Origin: a candidate division Zixibacteria bacterium SM1_73
GTDB lineage: Bacteria; Zixibacteria; MSB-5A5; SM1-73
Length of the DNA stretch: 33,536 bases
Assembly: GCA_001304225.1 (NCBI GenBank)
Contig: LJVD01000065.1
Span: 1 to 33,536, forward strand
Reading direction: 5' to 3'
A program made the translations under genes and the position numbers. Below the pieces are notes generated by a model that was not told the origin of the DNA, searched no databases, and saw nothing but the letters and a program-made list of their open reading frames with translations. Numbering within the stretch: the stretch's first letter is position 1; every line of letters starts with the position of its first letter. Shown piece after piece: positions 14,705-22,521 of the stretch.

Positions 14705-16540
14705 TTAATAATTCGGCCGTATAAATTCTCTGTAGGAATCAGGAATATCAAATATGAATGACGACTTATCATAGAATTTGTATCCTTGTGCTGATTTTCC
14801 CTCGCGTTTGTTTGCGTAGCACAGAAAGAGTTTCTCCTCAGCTCTGGTCATGGCCACATAACAAAGCCTTCTTTGTTCCGCAACATCTGCATTTAATTGA
14901 GGGAAACTTCCTTTTTCCATACCGAGTACAAAAATGACTTTTCGCTGTAGCCCTTTAACAGAGTGCATGGTGATAAATAATACAGCATTAACTTGCTCCT
15001 CTCCTGATTTTCTGGGATCAGCACTTTTCTCTCCCTTTAAGCCTCGGATCTCCTGGATGAAATCATATAAACTCCGCACAGGTGGTATCTGCTCAGATTT
15101 CTTCACCATTTCTATTATTCTTGGCTCTTTTTCATAGCCGAAGGATTTTGCTACCTCATAAAGTAACTTATTTAACTCTACTTTAGTAGTGAGTGTTGAC
15201 AAATATTCAAAAAGTTGATTAAAAGCCTTCAAAGGTTTATGCCATCTGTTAAAAGAGTCTTTATTTTGGGCGATTATCAATGCATCCCACAAACAACATT
15301 CATTAGTTTCTGCATAGTCCCGGATATTCTTTATGCCTTTGCTTCCAATACCCTTAGCTAAATTCGATGCTAGACATACCCTTAAAGCCAAACTGTCACG
15401 TCTGTCAACAATAAGTCTTAGGCAAGCAATAAATTCTCTTACATGTTTTGTCTCTTCAGGAGAAGGTCTTATTATAGGAATACCTGCGTCAGTAAGACTT
15501 TCAGCAATCTTATCTGCAATATCTTCACCACGGTATAGGATGGCTATATCCTTAGGTGAGTATTCATTATGCTTGATGCCAGTTTTAATCCAGTCGGAAA
15601 TATATGTTGCCTCTTGAACATCACTCTTACAATCAAGAATTCCAATCGGCTCCGAATCTTTCTGAAGAGGAATTAGGGGCGGCTTTCGTTTGATAAATTC
15701 ATCAGCACCTCTTATAATCTTCTCTGGACAACGAAAGCATACTGTCATTGGTTTTTCAATTGCCCCAACAAAATCTCGAGTAAATCCTAGAAGAATTTTA
15801 GTATCTCCTCCACGCCAACCATAGATACTTTGTTTGTCGTCTCCAACTACGAAAAGCCCAGTTCCTCTATCAGCAAGTAATTTAAGTAGGGAGTACTCAG
15901 CCTTATTTATATCCTGAAACTCATCAACCAATAAATTTTTACTTCTTTCCTGATAGAAATTCTTGACTGGAGCGTATATTTCCAGGAGTTTGCAAGCCTC
16001 CAATATCAAATCTTGAAAATCCAAAGCAGAATGGAATCGTAATAGCTTTTGGTATCTCATATACATCTTCTTAAATAAACCGTTTGGAATATCATCTGGC
16101 CGTTTCTGATTTGCTTTTAATAGCAAGATTCTTTTTGAGTATTCCTTTATTTCGCCTATTACTTTTGGATCAATATCAAAGATAGCATCACTTAACACAA
16201 GAGATGCCTCATAGCTATCTGCAATTAGAAATTCTTCAGGTAGATCTATTTCATTGCCTTTTTCTTTAAGCATTTTGGCAGAAAGAGAATGCAATGTGCA
16301 TATCAATGGCTGATCTTCGATTGCCAAACCAAGCTCTACGAGTCTGTTTCGCATCTGTTCTGCTGCCTTGGTTGTAAAACTGATACCAATAATCTCCTTT
16401 TTTGATGCTAAATTCTTCTGCAATAAATGCAGAATTCTGTGGGCTAAGACTTCCGTTTTGCCTGTTCCTGGTCCTGCCAAAACAAGCATTGGCTTTCCAA
16501 CACCTTCCACTATATCCTTTTGTTCTCTCGTCAAAGGCAT
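14705..16540 (-). CDS. UvrD/PcrA/Rep-like superfamily 1A DNA helicase
   Basis: This ATP-dependent 3'-5' helicase of 611 residues is shorter than the usual 700 or so. Motifs run in order: I AGPGTGKTE (22-30), Ia SFTTKAAEQMRNR, II DEFQDINKAEY (about 208), III GDDKQSIYGWRGGD, IV CFRCPEKI, V TMHSVKGLQRKVIFV and VI VAMTRAEEK (about 563). All catalytic motifs are intact. The C-terminal extension of UvrD/PcrA is absent. The gene stands alone, is AT-rich next to the GC-richer ABC/M1 genes, and is bracketed by 121-bp direct repeats. That suggests it arrived or can move as one unit. Role: probably DNA repair or element maintenance; no partner nuclease is adjacent. Confidence 0.93.
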   Translation of the reverse strand: MPLTREQKDIVEGVGKPMLVLAGPGTGKTEVLAHRILHLLQKNLASKKEIIGISFTTKAAEQMRNRLVELGLAIEDQPLICTLHSLSAKMLKEKGNEIDLPEEFLIADSYEASLVLSDAIFDIDPKVIGEIKEYSKRILLLKANQKRPDDIPNGLFKKMYMRYQKLLRFHSALDFQDLILEACKLLEIYAPVKNFYQERSKNLLVDEFQDINKAEYSLLKLLADRGTGLFVVGDDKQSIYGWRGGDTKILLGFTRDFVGAIEKPMTVCFRCPEKIIRGADEFIKRKPPLIPLQKDSEPIGILDCKSDVQEATYISDWIKTGIKHNEYSPKDIAILYRGEDIADKIAESLTDAGIPIIRPSPEETKHVREFIACLRLIVDRRDSLALRVCLASNLAKGIGSKGIKNIRDYAETNECCLWDALIIAQNKDSFNRWHKPLKAFNQLFEYLSTLTTKVELNKLLYEVAKSFGYEKEPRIIEMVKKSEQIPPVRSLYDFIQEIRGLKGEKSADPRKSGEEQVNAVLFITMHSVKGLQRKVIFVLGMEKGSFPQLNADVAEQRRLCYVAMTRAEEKLFLCYANKREGKSAQGYKFYDKSSFIFDIPDSYREFIRPNY

Positions 16541-16572
16541 CGTTTTAATCTTATTGCTAAACCCTAATTCAT

Positions 16573-16693
16573 CTTTTTTGTCGACCAGGCTATCCTACGG
16601 ATCCGTATGGACGCCAGGGCTGATCTACAATTTTTAGAATACCTTATCCTGTGCTAACATGGTCAGGGGTAAAGGTACCCCTGACTAACGGGT
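16573..16693. repeat. 121-bp direct repeat flanking the helicase gene, copy B
   Basis: Same orientation and length as copy A, with scattered substitutions. The hairpin at 16661-16686 is GGTCAGGGGTA-AAGG-TACCCCTGACT. The sequence lies in the upstream region of the helicase and immediately past the 3' end of the PHP gene. Confidence 0.88.
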
Positions 16694-16702
16694 GAGATCA
16701 TG

Positions 16703-17734
16703 TTAAACTAACCAGATATGGTTGGAGAAAATCCATCCTTTTTTTCCCTTGTATGCTTCTACACGATAAATGCCTGGTTTCTGGCAAGAATACTCCAAAT
16801 CCTTACCGACGCCCTCAGAAATCGTTGTTCCGTCCCGGAGGAGTTTGATCCGGCATTTCTGCGGGGTTTTAATAATGAAGGTAACATTGTCCTGGGAGCT
16901 TATGCTCTCTCCTATCTTGGCGATCCGGTCTTTGCTTTCCGCATAGAAGGAGAATCCTTTGGCATCTCCCCAGCGGTAATTGGAGATGAAAAGTTGGCAA
17001 TTTTTCAGAGCATCGATGATTTGTTTTTTGGCGATCTGATCATCCGAAGACAACGGTGTTTCCAAGAGCAAATGGGTTCTTAAGGATTTGAATTGAACCT
17101 CGTAAGGGAAAATTATCAATTTGAATGGACCAATTCCATACGGATAGGCGTGCACATCCACCCCACTTGTCCCAAAGACCTTTCTTTGCTTATTTAACTG
17201 GTCCCATATTCTCAAAGTCTTCGGAGTGGGGCTGGTAAGATACCTTCTGGGAGAGACAAACATTTTGAGCATATTAAGCTTGTTTATTCCCTCCATCCAT
17301 TCGGACATCTGATTCCAGATTTCGATCCCGTCGAATTCTTCTGCATCCCAGGCTGTCCAGGGGTAGGCAGGAAACTGAGGCAGAACTCGGGTCTCATCTG
17401 GATGAGCAATAATCCCCAAACCGCCTCGCCTATTTACCTCTTTCACATATTCTTGCGGAGAGAATTCGCCTGGGAGAACTTCATCAATATTGAAAGCCAG
17501 ATAATGATTTCTGCTGGATTTATCGTGTATCTCATATCCGATTAAGACAAACGTGTTACCGTGCCATCCTTCCAAACCCTGATGAAGCGATCTTAGGGTC
17601 ATATGGTCGGAGAAAAAAAGGAAATCCAAGCCGGTCTTCTGCCCGATCCTGATAATCTCCGGAACAGACTTAGACCCATCTGAATCCGTGGAATGTATGT
17701 GGGACACGCCCACGTATTCATGCCAGGATGTCAA
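16703..17734 (-). CDS. PHP-domain metallohydrolase (CehA/McbA-like)
   Basis: The 343-residue protein has the PHP metal-binding motifs: HIHSTDSDG (about 13-21), FFSDHM (about 40), GYEIH, IAHPDE (about 110) and SGVDVHAYPYG (about 195). A C-terminal beta-sandwich-like tail (about 275-343) ends with IYRVEAY and a Trp-rich strand. Relatives include CehA/McbA-type hydrolases; phosphoesterase or carbamate hydrolase activity cannot be told apart here. The start is TTG at 17734, with GGAGG four bases upstream. It sits 53 nt behind the MFS gene on the same strand, so it may act on the transported compound; that is inference. Confidence 0.82.
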   Translation of the reverse strand: MTSWHEYVGVSHIHSTDSDGSKSVPEIIRIGQKTGLDFLFFSDHMTLRSLHQGLEGWHGNTFVLIGYEIHDKSSRNHYLAFNIDEVLPGEFSPQEYVKEVNRRGGLGIIAHPDETRVLPQFPAYPWTAWDAEEFDGIEIWNQMSEWMEGINKLNMLKMFVSPRRYLTSPTPKTLRIWDQLNKQRKVFGTSGVDVHAYPYGIGPFKLIIFPYEVQFKSLRTHLLLETPLSSDDQIAKKQIIDALKNCQLFISNYRWGDAKGFSFYAESKDRIAKIGESISSQDNVTFIIKTPQKCRIKLLRDGTTISEGVGKDLEYSCQKPGIYRVEAYKGKKGWIFSNHIWLV

Positions 17735-17787
17735 GATTCCTCCGATTTTGGAGCAGCAGAATTGGATTACCGCAAAGACGAATCTCG

Positions 17788-19155
17788 CTACTCCGCACGT
17801 TCTATTTTGAATTTATCCGGGACCTTTAGAAATATGATCAAACCCAAGATCATCATTACTACTAAAGACCCTACAGCAAAACGATACTGGATGGTCGAGA
17901 TCACTTGATCGTTGAAGGCAAGACCCAAGTTTCTCAGGAAAGAAATCACATTTTGAACTACAATTTTATCGGCTTTAAAATAGAGGATCACAAATCCCCA
18001 GATGATTGGTCCCAGGATGGCAGCGGTCTTTCCTGATAACGAATATAAACCAAAAAACTGACCCAAAACTTCCTTTGGTGCCAAGCTGGTCAGAAGTGGC
18101 CGGGAGGCAGTCCAAGTTGATCCTAAAAAAATTCCCACCAAAGAGCCAATAATCCAAAAGATGGTTCGGTCGGCGATGAATATAACCACAGACAAGGACA
18201 ATATCCATCCGATGATTACAAAGAGCAAGGTTTTTTTGGGACCGATAAAATCTGTAACATATCCACACAAAAAGGAGCCGATCACGGCGGAGGTAGTGGA
18301 AACGATGAAAAACCAGATCTTGACCGAATCAGGAAAGCCCATCACCAGTTGAGCATAGACTGCCATGAAGATACTTACCGTGGCAATAGCGTCGGCTAAA
18401 AAGAAGTTGGCTATCAGAAATCTCAAGACCCCCGGATATTTTTGAGTGTTGGAGATTCCCTCCCATACCCTCAAAAAAGCCACCTTAATTTTCGCTTTCC
18501 CTCTGTCCAATCGTTCGCTAATTTTCTCTTTTGTCCATAGAAATATTGGAAGACTGAATAATAGAAAAAACAAAGCGGTGGGGATGAATGCATTTTCTCT
18601 TCCTCCGTGTTGGGTAAAAGGCATCTTCATTCCAAATAGATTTCCCTCCACGAAAGGTTTGACCAACAATAAACCCACAATTGCTCCCACATATCCCAAG
18701 GATACGCCAAGGCCGGAAACTCTTCCAATATCATCTTTTGTGCTCACCTCCGGAAGAAGAGCATTATAAAAGACCAATCCTCCCTCATAGCAGAAATTAG
18801 CCACCACAAAAAAGGTTAAAGCCAAAAGAATCTTTGTATTTATGTTCACTACGTTGTTGCTTATCATTCCTATCAAAATCGTTGAGAAGATACAGCCTAA
18901 GGTGAGCGTCAGAAGAAAGGGTTTCCTTTTCCCTTTGCCATCAGAGATCGCTCCTAAAACAGGCATGGTGATTGCCACCAAAAACATGGAGAGGGCATAA
19001 CTGGTGCTGTAATAGATATCTTCTTTTTTGTTGTCCACGATGATCCACTGAGCAAAATACATGGTGACGATATTCATGGAGAAGATGGTGTTGGCAAAAT
19101 CGTAAAGTGCCCAGCTTGCCGTGGCCGATTTGCTTTTTGCTGCAGAATTATTCAT
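17788..19155 (-). CDS. MFS transporter, UMF1/Atg22-like
   Basis: This 455-residue, twelve-helix membrane protein has the UMF1-family N-terminus (ASWALYDFANTIFSMNIVTM) and the loop MPVLGAISDGKGKRKPFLL characteristic of the group. A central basic loop follows at SERLDRGKAKIKV. Bacterial members are presumed small-molecule exporters or permeases without an assigned substrate. The gene ends 53 nt before the PHP hydrolase, suggesting co-transcription. Start at 19155 is ATG; the SD is weak. A MITE-like repeat lies directly upstream. Confidence 0.9.
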   Translation of the reverse strand: MNNSAAKSKSATASWALYDFANTIFSMNIVTMYFAQWIIVDNKKEDIYYSTSYALSMFLVAITMPVLGAISDGKGKRKPFLLTLTLGCIFSTILIGMISNNVVNINTKILLALTFFVVANFCYEGGLVFYNALLPEVSTKDDIGRVSGLGVSLGYVGAIVGLLLVKPFVEGNLFGMKMPFTQHGGRENAFIPTALFFLLFSLPIFLWTKEKISERLDRGKAKIKVAFLRVWEGISNTQKYPGVLRFLIANFFLADAIATVSIFMAVYAQLVMGFPDSVKIWFFIVSTTSAVIGSFLCGYVTDFIGPKKTLLFVIIGWILSLSVVIFIADRTIFWIIGSLVGIFLGSTWTASRPLLTSLAPKEVLGQFFGLYSLSGKTAAILGPIIWGFVILYFKADKIVVQNVISFLRNLGLAFNDQVISTIQYRFAVGSLVVMMILGLIIFLKVPDKFKIERAE

Positions 19156-19177
19156 TCGTTATTCACTTTATCATCCA

Positions 19178-19253
19178 CCGTCCGCCGAAGGCGAGAGTTT
19201 CTTAGCGTTGGACGGCCAACTTGTCCTGAGCTAAGTCGAAGGGCTGCGGACAG
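19178..19253. repeat. MITE-like dispersed repeat, copy R1
   Basis: The core TTTCTTAGCG..GGACGGCC.ACTTGTCCTGAGC.AAGTCGAAGG.CTGCGGAC is shared, in inverted orientation, with 20343-20427. It lies between the MFS gene and the YfiM-like gene. The motif CTTGTCCTGAGC-AAGTCGAAGG resembles palindromic elements widespread in bacterial genomes. Confidence 0.8.
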
Positions 19254-19265
19254 ATGACATCTCCC

Positions 19266-19661
19266 TTATCTTGTCGCTATCCATAAACCCAACCCGATTC
19301 CCAAGATGTCCGCTACCAGATCCTTATAACTGAATCTTCCATTTGGCCTCTTTTCATCATAGATCTCTTTTCCCACACCCAAACTGAAAGTTAAAGCACT
19401 GGAAAAATACAAAGAGGATTCCTGATTATTATGATAGAAATCCCGAAAGATCTCATAAGAGGTAGCTGATAAAAAGGCACTAATCCCAAAATGTTCGACT
19501 TTGTCCCAAGCCAACCATCTATCGCAGATTTTCAAAGTATCCGATTCTTCATGCTCATTCAAAAATAATGTTTGAGATGTATTTCCTGCATAAGAAATTT
19601 GATACAGAAATAGGAGAAGCAAAAAACAGGAAATCAGAAGTCTCTTGTTTCCCTCAATCAT
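19266..19661 (-). CDS. YfiM/DUF2279-like small envelope protein
   Basis: The 131-residue protein has a signal peptide or N-terminal anchor (RLLISCFLLLLFLYQIS, cleavage near YAG). It then shows the conserved pattern WLAWDKVEHFGISAFLSATS, YEIFRDFY, FSLGVGKEIYDE, YKDLVADILGIGLGLW. This matches the DUF2279/YfiM group of putative periplasmic or lipoprotein-like envelope proteins; there is no lipobox Cys here. Function unknown. It follows the HD hydrolase gene by 112 nt, and the pair lies between inverted repeats R1 and R2. Confidence 0.75.
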   Translation of the reverse strand: MIEGNKRLLISCFLLLLFLYQISYAGNTSQTLFLNEHEESDTLKICDRWLAWDKVEHFGISAFLSATSYEIFRDFYHNNQESSLYFSSALTFSLGVGKEIYDEKRPNGRFSYKDLVADILGIGLGLWIATR

Positions 19662-19734
19662 CTTTTACCCTTGCTTCAGCTGGAGGATAACATCCAGTTG
19701 GAGCACAAAATGTAAGAACATTTATCCAACCCAT

Positions 19735-19762
19735 TTCATCTGTCCCATCTGTTTCATCTGTT
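19735..19762. repeat. Short CATCTG micro-repeat
   Basis: Three imperfect copies of (T/C)(T/C)CATCTG occur within 28 bp in the gap between the HD and YfiM-like genes. No function is apparent. Confidence 0.5.
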
Positions 19763-19773
19763 GGGAGATTTCT

Positions 19774-20319
19774 TCACAGACCTAATTCCACATCGATGCT
19801 TTGCATCCCCTCCAAAGCCAACCGGACGAATTCTTCTAAGGATAATCCAATGTTTTCACATGCTCTGATATCTTCACGGTTTGCTCCGGCGGCAAACCTT
19901 TTCTCCTTGAATCTGTTCAACACGAATTCCCCGGTGACGTTTTTTAACTTTTTGGTCGGATGCATCAAAGCAGCTGCCACGATCAATCCGGATAAAGGAT
20001 CCGTGGCAAAAAGTGCCCAATCCATCCTGGACTTTGGCTCGACCTTTCTGGGATGAGCTTTGATGGCGTATAGTATACTCTCATCCAGATTATAATCTTT
20101 AAGCCACTGGCAGGTTAAAAGCGAATGCTGGTCGAAATCATTAACCGTTTCATCATAATCCAGATCATGCAAAAGGCCGGTAAGACCCCACATCTCTTGG
20201 TCTTCATTGAAATGCTGAGCTAATCTCCTCATGATGGCTTCCACTGCCAACATATGCTTGACCAAATTCTTCCCCTTGACTTTGGATTTGACCAAATTTA
20301 AAGCCTCTTCCCTGTTCAT
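19774..20319 (-). CDS. HD-superfamily hydrolase (COG2316-like)
   Basis: This HD-domain protein of 181 residues has metal ligands in order: His in VKHMLAVE, the His-Asp pair in GLLHDLDYD, His in FDQHS, His in IKAHP and Asp in FATDPLSGL. Such proteins are predicted phosphohydrolases of unknown substrate. I use the ATG at 20319, preceded by AGGTGG at good spacing; an in-frame GTG at 20328 is less likely because it lies within that SD. The first gene of the pair with the YfiM-like protein. Confidence 0.85.
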   Translation of the reverse strand: MNREEALNLVKSKVKGKNLVKHMLAVEAIMRRLAQHFNEDQEMWGLTGLLHDLDYDETVNDFDQHSLLTCQWLKDYNLDESILYAIKAHPRKVEPKSRMDWALFATDPLSGLIVAAALMHPTKKLKNVTGEFVLNRFKEKRFAAGANREDIRACENIGLSLEEFVRLALEGMQSIDVELGL

Positions 20320-20342
20320 TTTTACCACCTTTCCTTTTTATG

Positions 20343-20427
20343 ACCGCCGTCCGCAGTCCTTCGACTTCGCTCAGGACAAGTCGGCCGTCCGCCGCTAAGA
20401 AACCTTGACTGCGGCGGTCTGCAGACA
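20343..20427. repeat. MITE-like dispersed repeat, copy R2 with terminal inverted repeats
   Basis: This is the inverse of R1, about 85 bp long. Its ends form an imperfect terminal inversion, GACCGCCGTCCGCAG / CTGCGGCGGTC, and inside it CGACTT and AAGTCG pair. It encodes no protein, so any mobility would need a transposase in trans; none is in the window. Confidence 0.8.
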
Positions 20428-20430
20428 ATT

Positions 20431-22521
20431 CTAGTCGAAAAATTCCCAATAGAAGCCCCACCACCAACTCCTTTCGGGCATAGGATACTCTTGGGTCAAA
20501 AGATAAACCCGATCGGTGATATTCTCCACTACATAATAAAAATGAAAATCCAAAAGCCTTACGGTAATTTTACCGTTAAATATGGCTACTCCTGGCTCTT
20601 CATTCTTCTCATATTCATCCAAGAAACGTTCGGATAAGATATTTGTTTCCAATCGCAATTTCAAGCCGATTTCCCTTTTCAAAAATTCATTTTCATATTG
20701 AACATAGCCAAAAAGAGAATGTTTGGGAGAGTGGGGCAAAAACAGTTTTCTGTTTGAGTCTTTATTTTGCTTGAAGCAATAGGAGATTGAAGATTTGAAA
20801 TGATTGAAGAGATGAAGACTTGAGTTCAGGTTAATTCCCCAAATATCTGCCTCGGTATTGATTGGTTTCCAGTATCCATAAGCCATCGAAGTGTCAATAT
20901 TGGACCAATAAAAAAAGTCATCAATTTTGTTTTCGAACAAAAAGCAACTCAGTTTATAATTTTCTCTTTCCAACCTAACGCCAAAATCAAAGACGGTTGA
21001 TTTTTGTGATTTTAAATCAGCGTTTCCTTCTTCCAAATAATTAACAATCGTATCATTTAGATTTAATGAAAGGGGTTTCCAATACAAATCCATCGATGAC
21101 GGACAATTCACAAGTTTCCCCAAAGTGGAAAACAAGTTTATGTTCGCAGCGATTTTGTAAGAGATACCTCCTAAACCGGAAAAATTCACTTTAAAATCAT
21201 CCTCTTTTTCGATCTTGGAAAACCAAATGAGATTTGTTCTTTCATTCATATTGATCAGGTCTGAAAAAGAAAGATATGTCCCGTAGGCAATGTGACTAGA
21301 ATTTGACGTTTCAAATTTCTTCCCGCCGGCATAAGCTTCGAATTTTAAATTATGTCTCTTTCTGTATTTTAACGTCTGGAAAGCTTTCATACCCAAACGC
21401 CTGTTTATTTTCTTGATTTCAAACCAAGCGGATGAACTTTTCAATTCTTGTTCTCGCTTATCATAAAGAAGATCTAATCTAAGGAAAGAATTTTTATTTT
21501 GCTTGAGAAAAATGCTACTTGTAATTCCCCAGTTATTTTCCTTCTTTCTTGTATCTTTAATATTCGCATCAGGGAATAGGGGAAGCCCCATCTTTGTTTT
21601 GTATTGATGAGCAAAAAACCTTAGATTAAGATTGTTTTTCAAGCTAAGCGTAGTTTTCCCTGAAAGTGACCTGCCATCATAATCGCTATTTATCAAATAG
21701 CCGTTCGATTTTTTAAATCCTCCAGTAAGATAGATTTTGCCTCTTGAGCTTACTCCCCTTCCCAACTCCACCTGAGTTCTGCGATACTTATCTGAGCCCC
21801 TATCCACCGTTATCCTTGAGTAAGGCTCTATCTCCCCATAATCTTTGGTGATGATATTTATTCCTCCTAAACCTGATCCCCTTCCCCATAGATTTGCTAT
21901 TCCTGACGGAAGTATTTCGATCTTCTCTATGTTTTCTACGGGTATTGAATTCAAATCCAAGACACCTCTCTGGGGAAGATGTAAACTCTGTTGCTCATAC
22001 AAAATTCCATCTATAAAAATTCTCAAATCCTTGGCTGCTCCCCAAGAAACGGTCTCAAGTTGTCCCGGAGGACCAACTTTGATTACATTTAGTAAGCTTC
22101 TGGTATGTAGAATATCTCCCAAATCCCTGACAAAACAATCGTCGATCTCCTCAAACAAGATTTCATCTTTGTTGGAAAAATGATGCAGAACCTCCTTTTT
22201 GAATTCGTCATCATCAATGAATTTTTTTTCCGGAACCTCCTGAGCAGTATCCGAAACTATAGCAAAAGAATTAAATAAATTTATATAATCACCCTCCCCC
22301 TCACCGCCTCCCATCAAGGGAGGGGGATATTTACGAAGTCCCTCGCCTTTGGCGGGGTTAGGGTAAGGGGGATATAAACTTATTTCTTGCTTTTGTATTA
22401 TTTCCTCCTGAAGTGAATCTGAAGCTTGAGGATGGTAGTCTTTGTGTAGGTCGGCTTTTTCCACTTGGGAATACCCTACAGAGAATTCTGAAAGCAAAAA
22501 GATCAAAACTAATTTTTTCAA
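20431..22521 (-). CDS. TonB-dependent receptor-like outer-membrane protein
   Basis: The 696-residue protein has a signal peptide (MKKLVLIFLLSEFSVGYS) and a plug domain at about 130-225 (FIDGILYEQQSLH, VENIEKIEILPSG, GLGGINIITK). Then comes a beta-barrel of many alternating aromatic strands with the last strand ending WWWGFYWEFFD. Ligand unknown; no clear TonB box is seen. The start is TTG at 22521, overlapping the upstream GT9 stop as TTGA, with AAGGGA before it. Residues about 50-78 (rich in Pro, Gly and Glu) are encoded by an inserted palindromic repeat, see 22290-22374. Barrel length is on the short side of the family. Confidence 0.85.
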   Translation of the reverse strand: MKKLVLIFLLSEFSVGYSQVEKADLHKDYHPQASDSLQEEIIQKQEISLYPPYPNPAKGEGLRKYPPPLMGGGEGEGDYINLFNSFAIVSDTAQEVPEKKFIDDDEFKKEVLHHFSNKDEILFEEIDDCFVRDLGDILHTRSLLNVIKVGPPGQLETVSWGAAKDLRIFIDGILYEQQSLHLPQRGVLDLNSIPVENIEKIEILPSGIANLWGRGSGLGGINIITKDYGEIEPYSRITVDRGSDKYRRTQVELGRGVSSRGKIYLTGGFKKSNGYLINSDYDGRSLSGKTTLSLKNNLNLRFFAHQYKTKMGLPLFPDANIKDTRKKENNWGITSSIFLKQNKNSFLRLDLLYDKREQELKSSSAWFEIKKINRRLGMKAFQTLKYRKRHNLKFEAYAGGKKFETSNSSHIAYGTYLSFSDLINMNERTNLIWFSKIEKEDDFKVNFSGLGGISYKIAANINLFSTLGKLVNCPSSMDLYWKPLSLNLNDTIVNYLEEGNADLKSQKSTVFDFGVRLERENYKLSCFLFENKIDDFFYWSNIDTSMAYGYWKPINTEADIWGINLNSSLHLFNHFKSSISYCFKQNKDSNRKLFLPHSPKHSLFGYVQYENEFLKREIGLKLRLETNILSERFLDEYEKNEEPGVAIFNGKITVRLLDFHFYYVVENITDRVYLLTQEYPMPERSWWWGFYWEFFD
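22290..22374. repeat. Palindromic repeat inserted in frame within the TonB-receptor gene
   Basis: About 85 bp with two hairpins (CTCCC-ATCAA-GGGAG and CGCC-TTT-GGCG) and CCCTCCCCCTCACC ends, related to the intergenic palindromes at 4398 and 31141. It is read through in frame as a Pro/Gly/Glu-rich linker between signal peptide and plug, without stops. Confidence 0.75.

Noticed and set aside
14705-17734. Defence island (helicase plus PHP-domain protein)
   Set aside because: Some defence systems pair helicases with PHP or nuclease proteins, but here a direct repeat separates them, the PHP gene pairs with a transporter, and no other defence gene is near.
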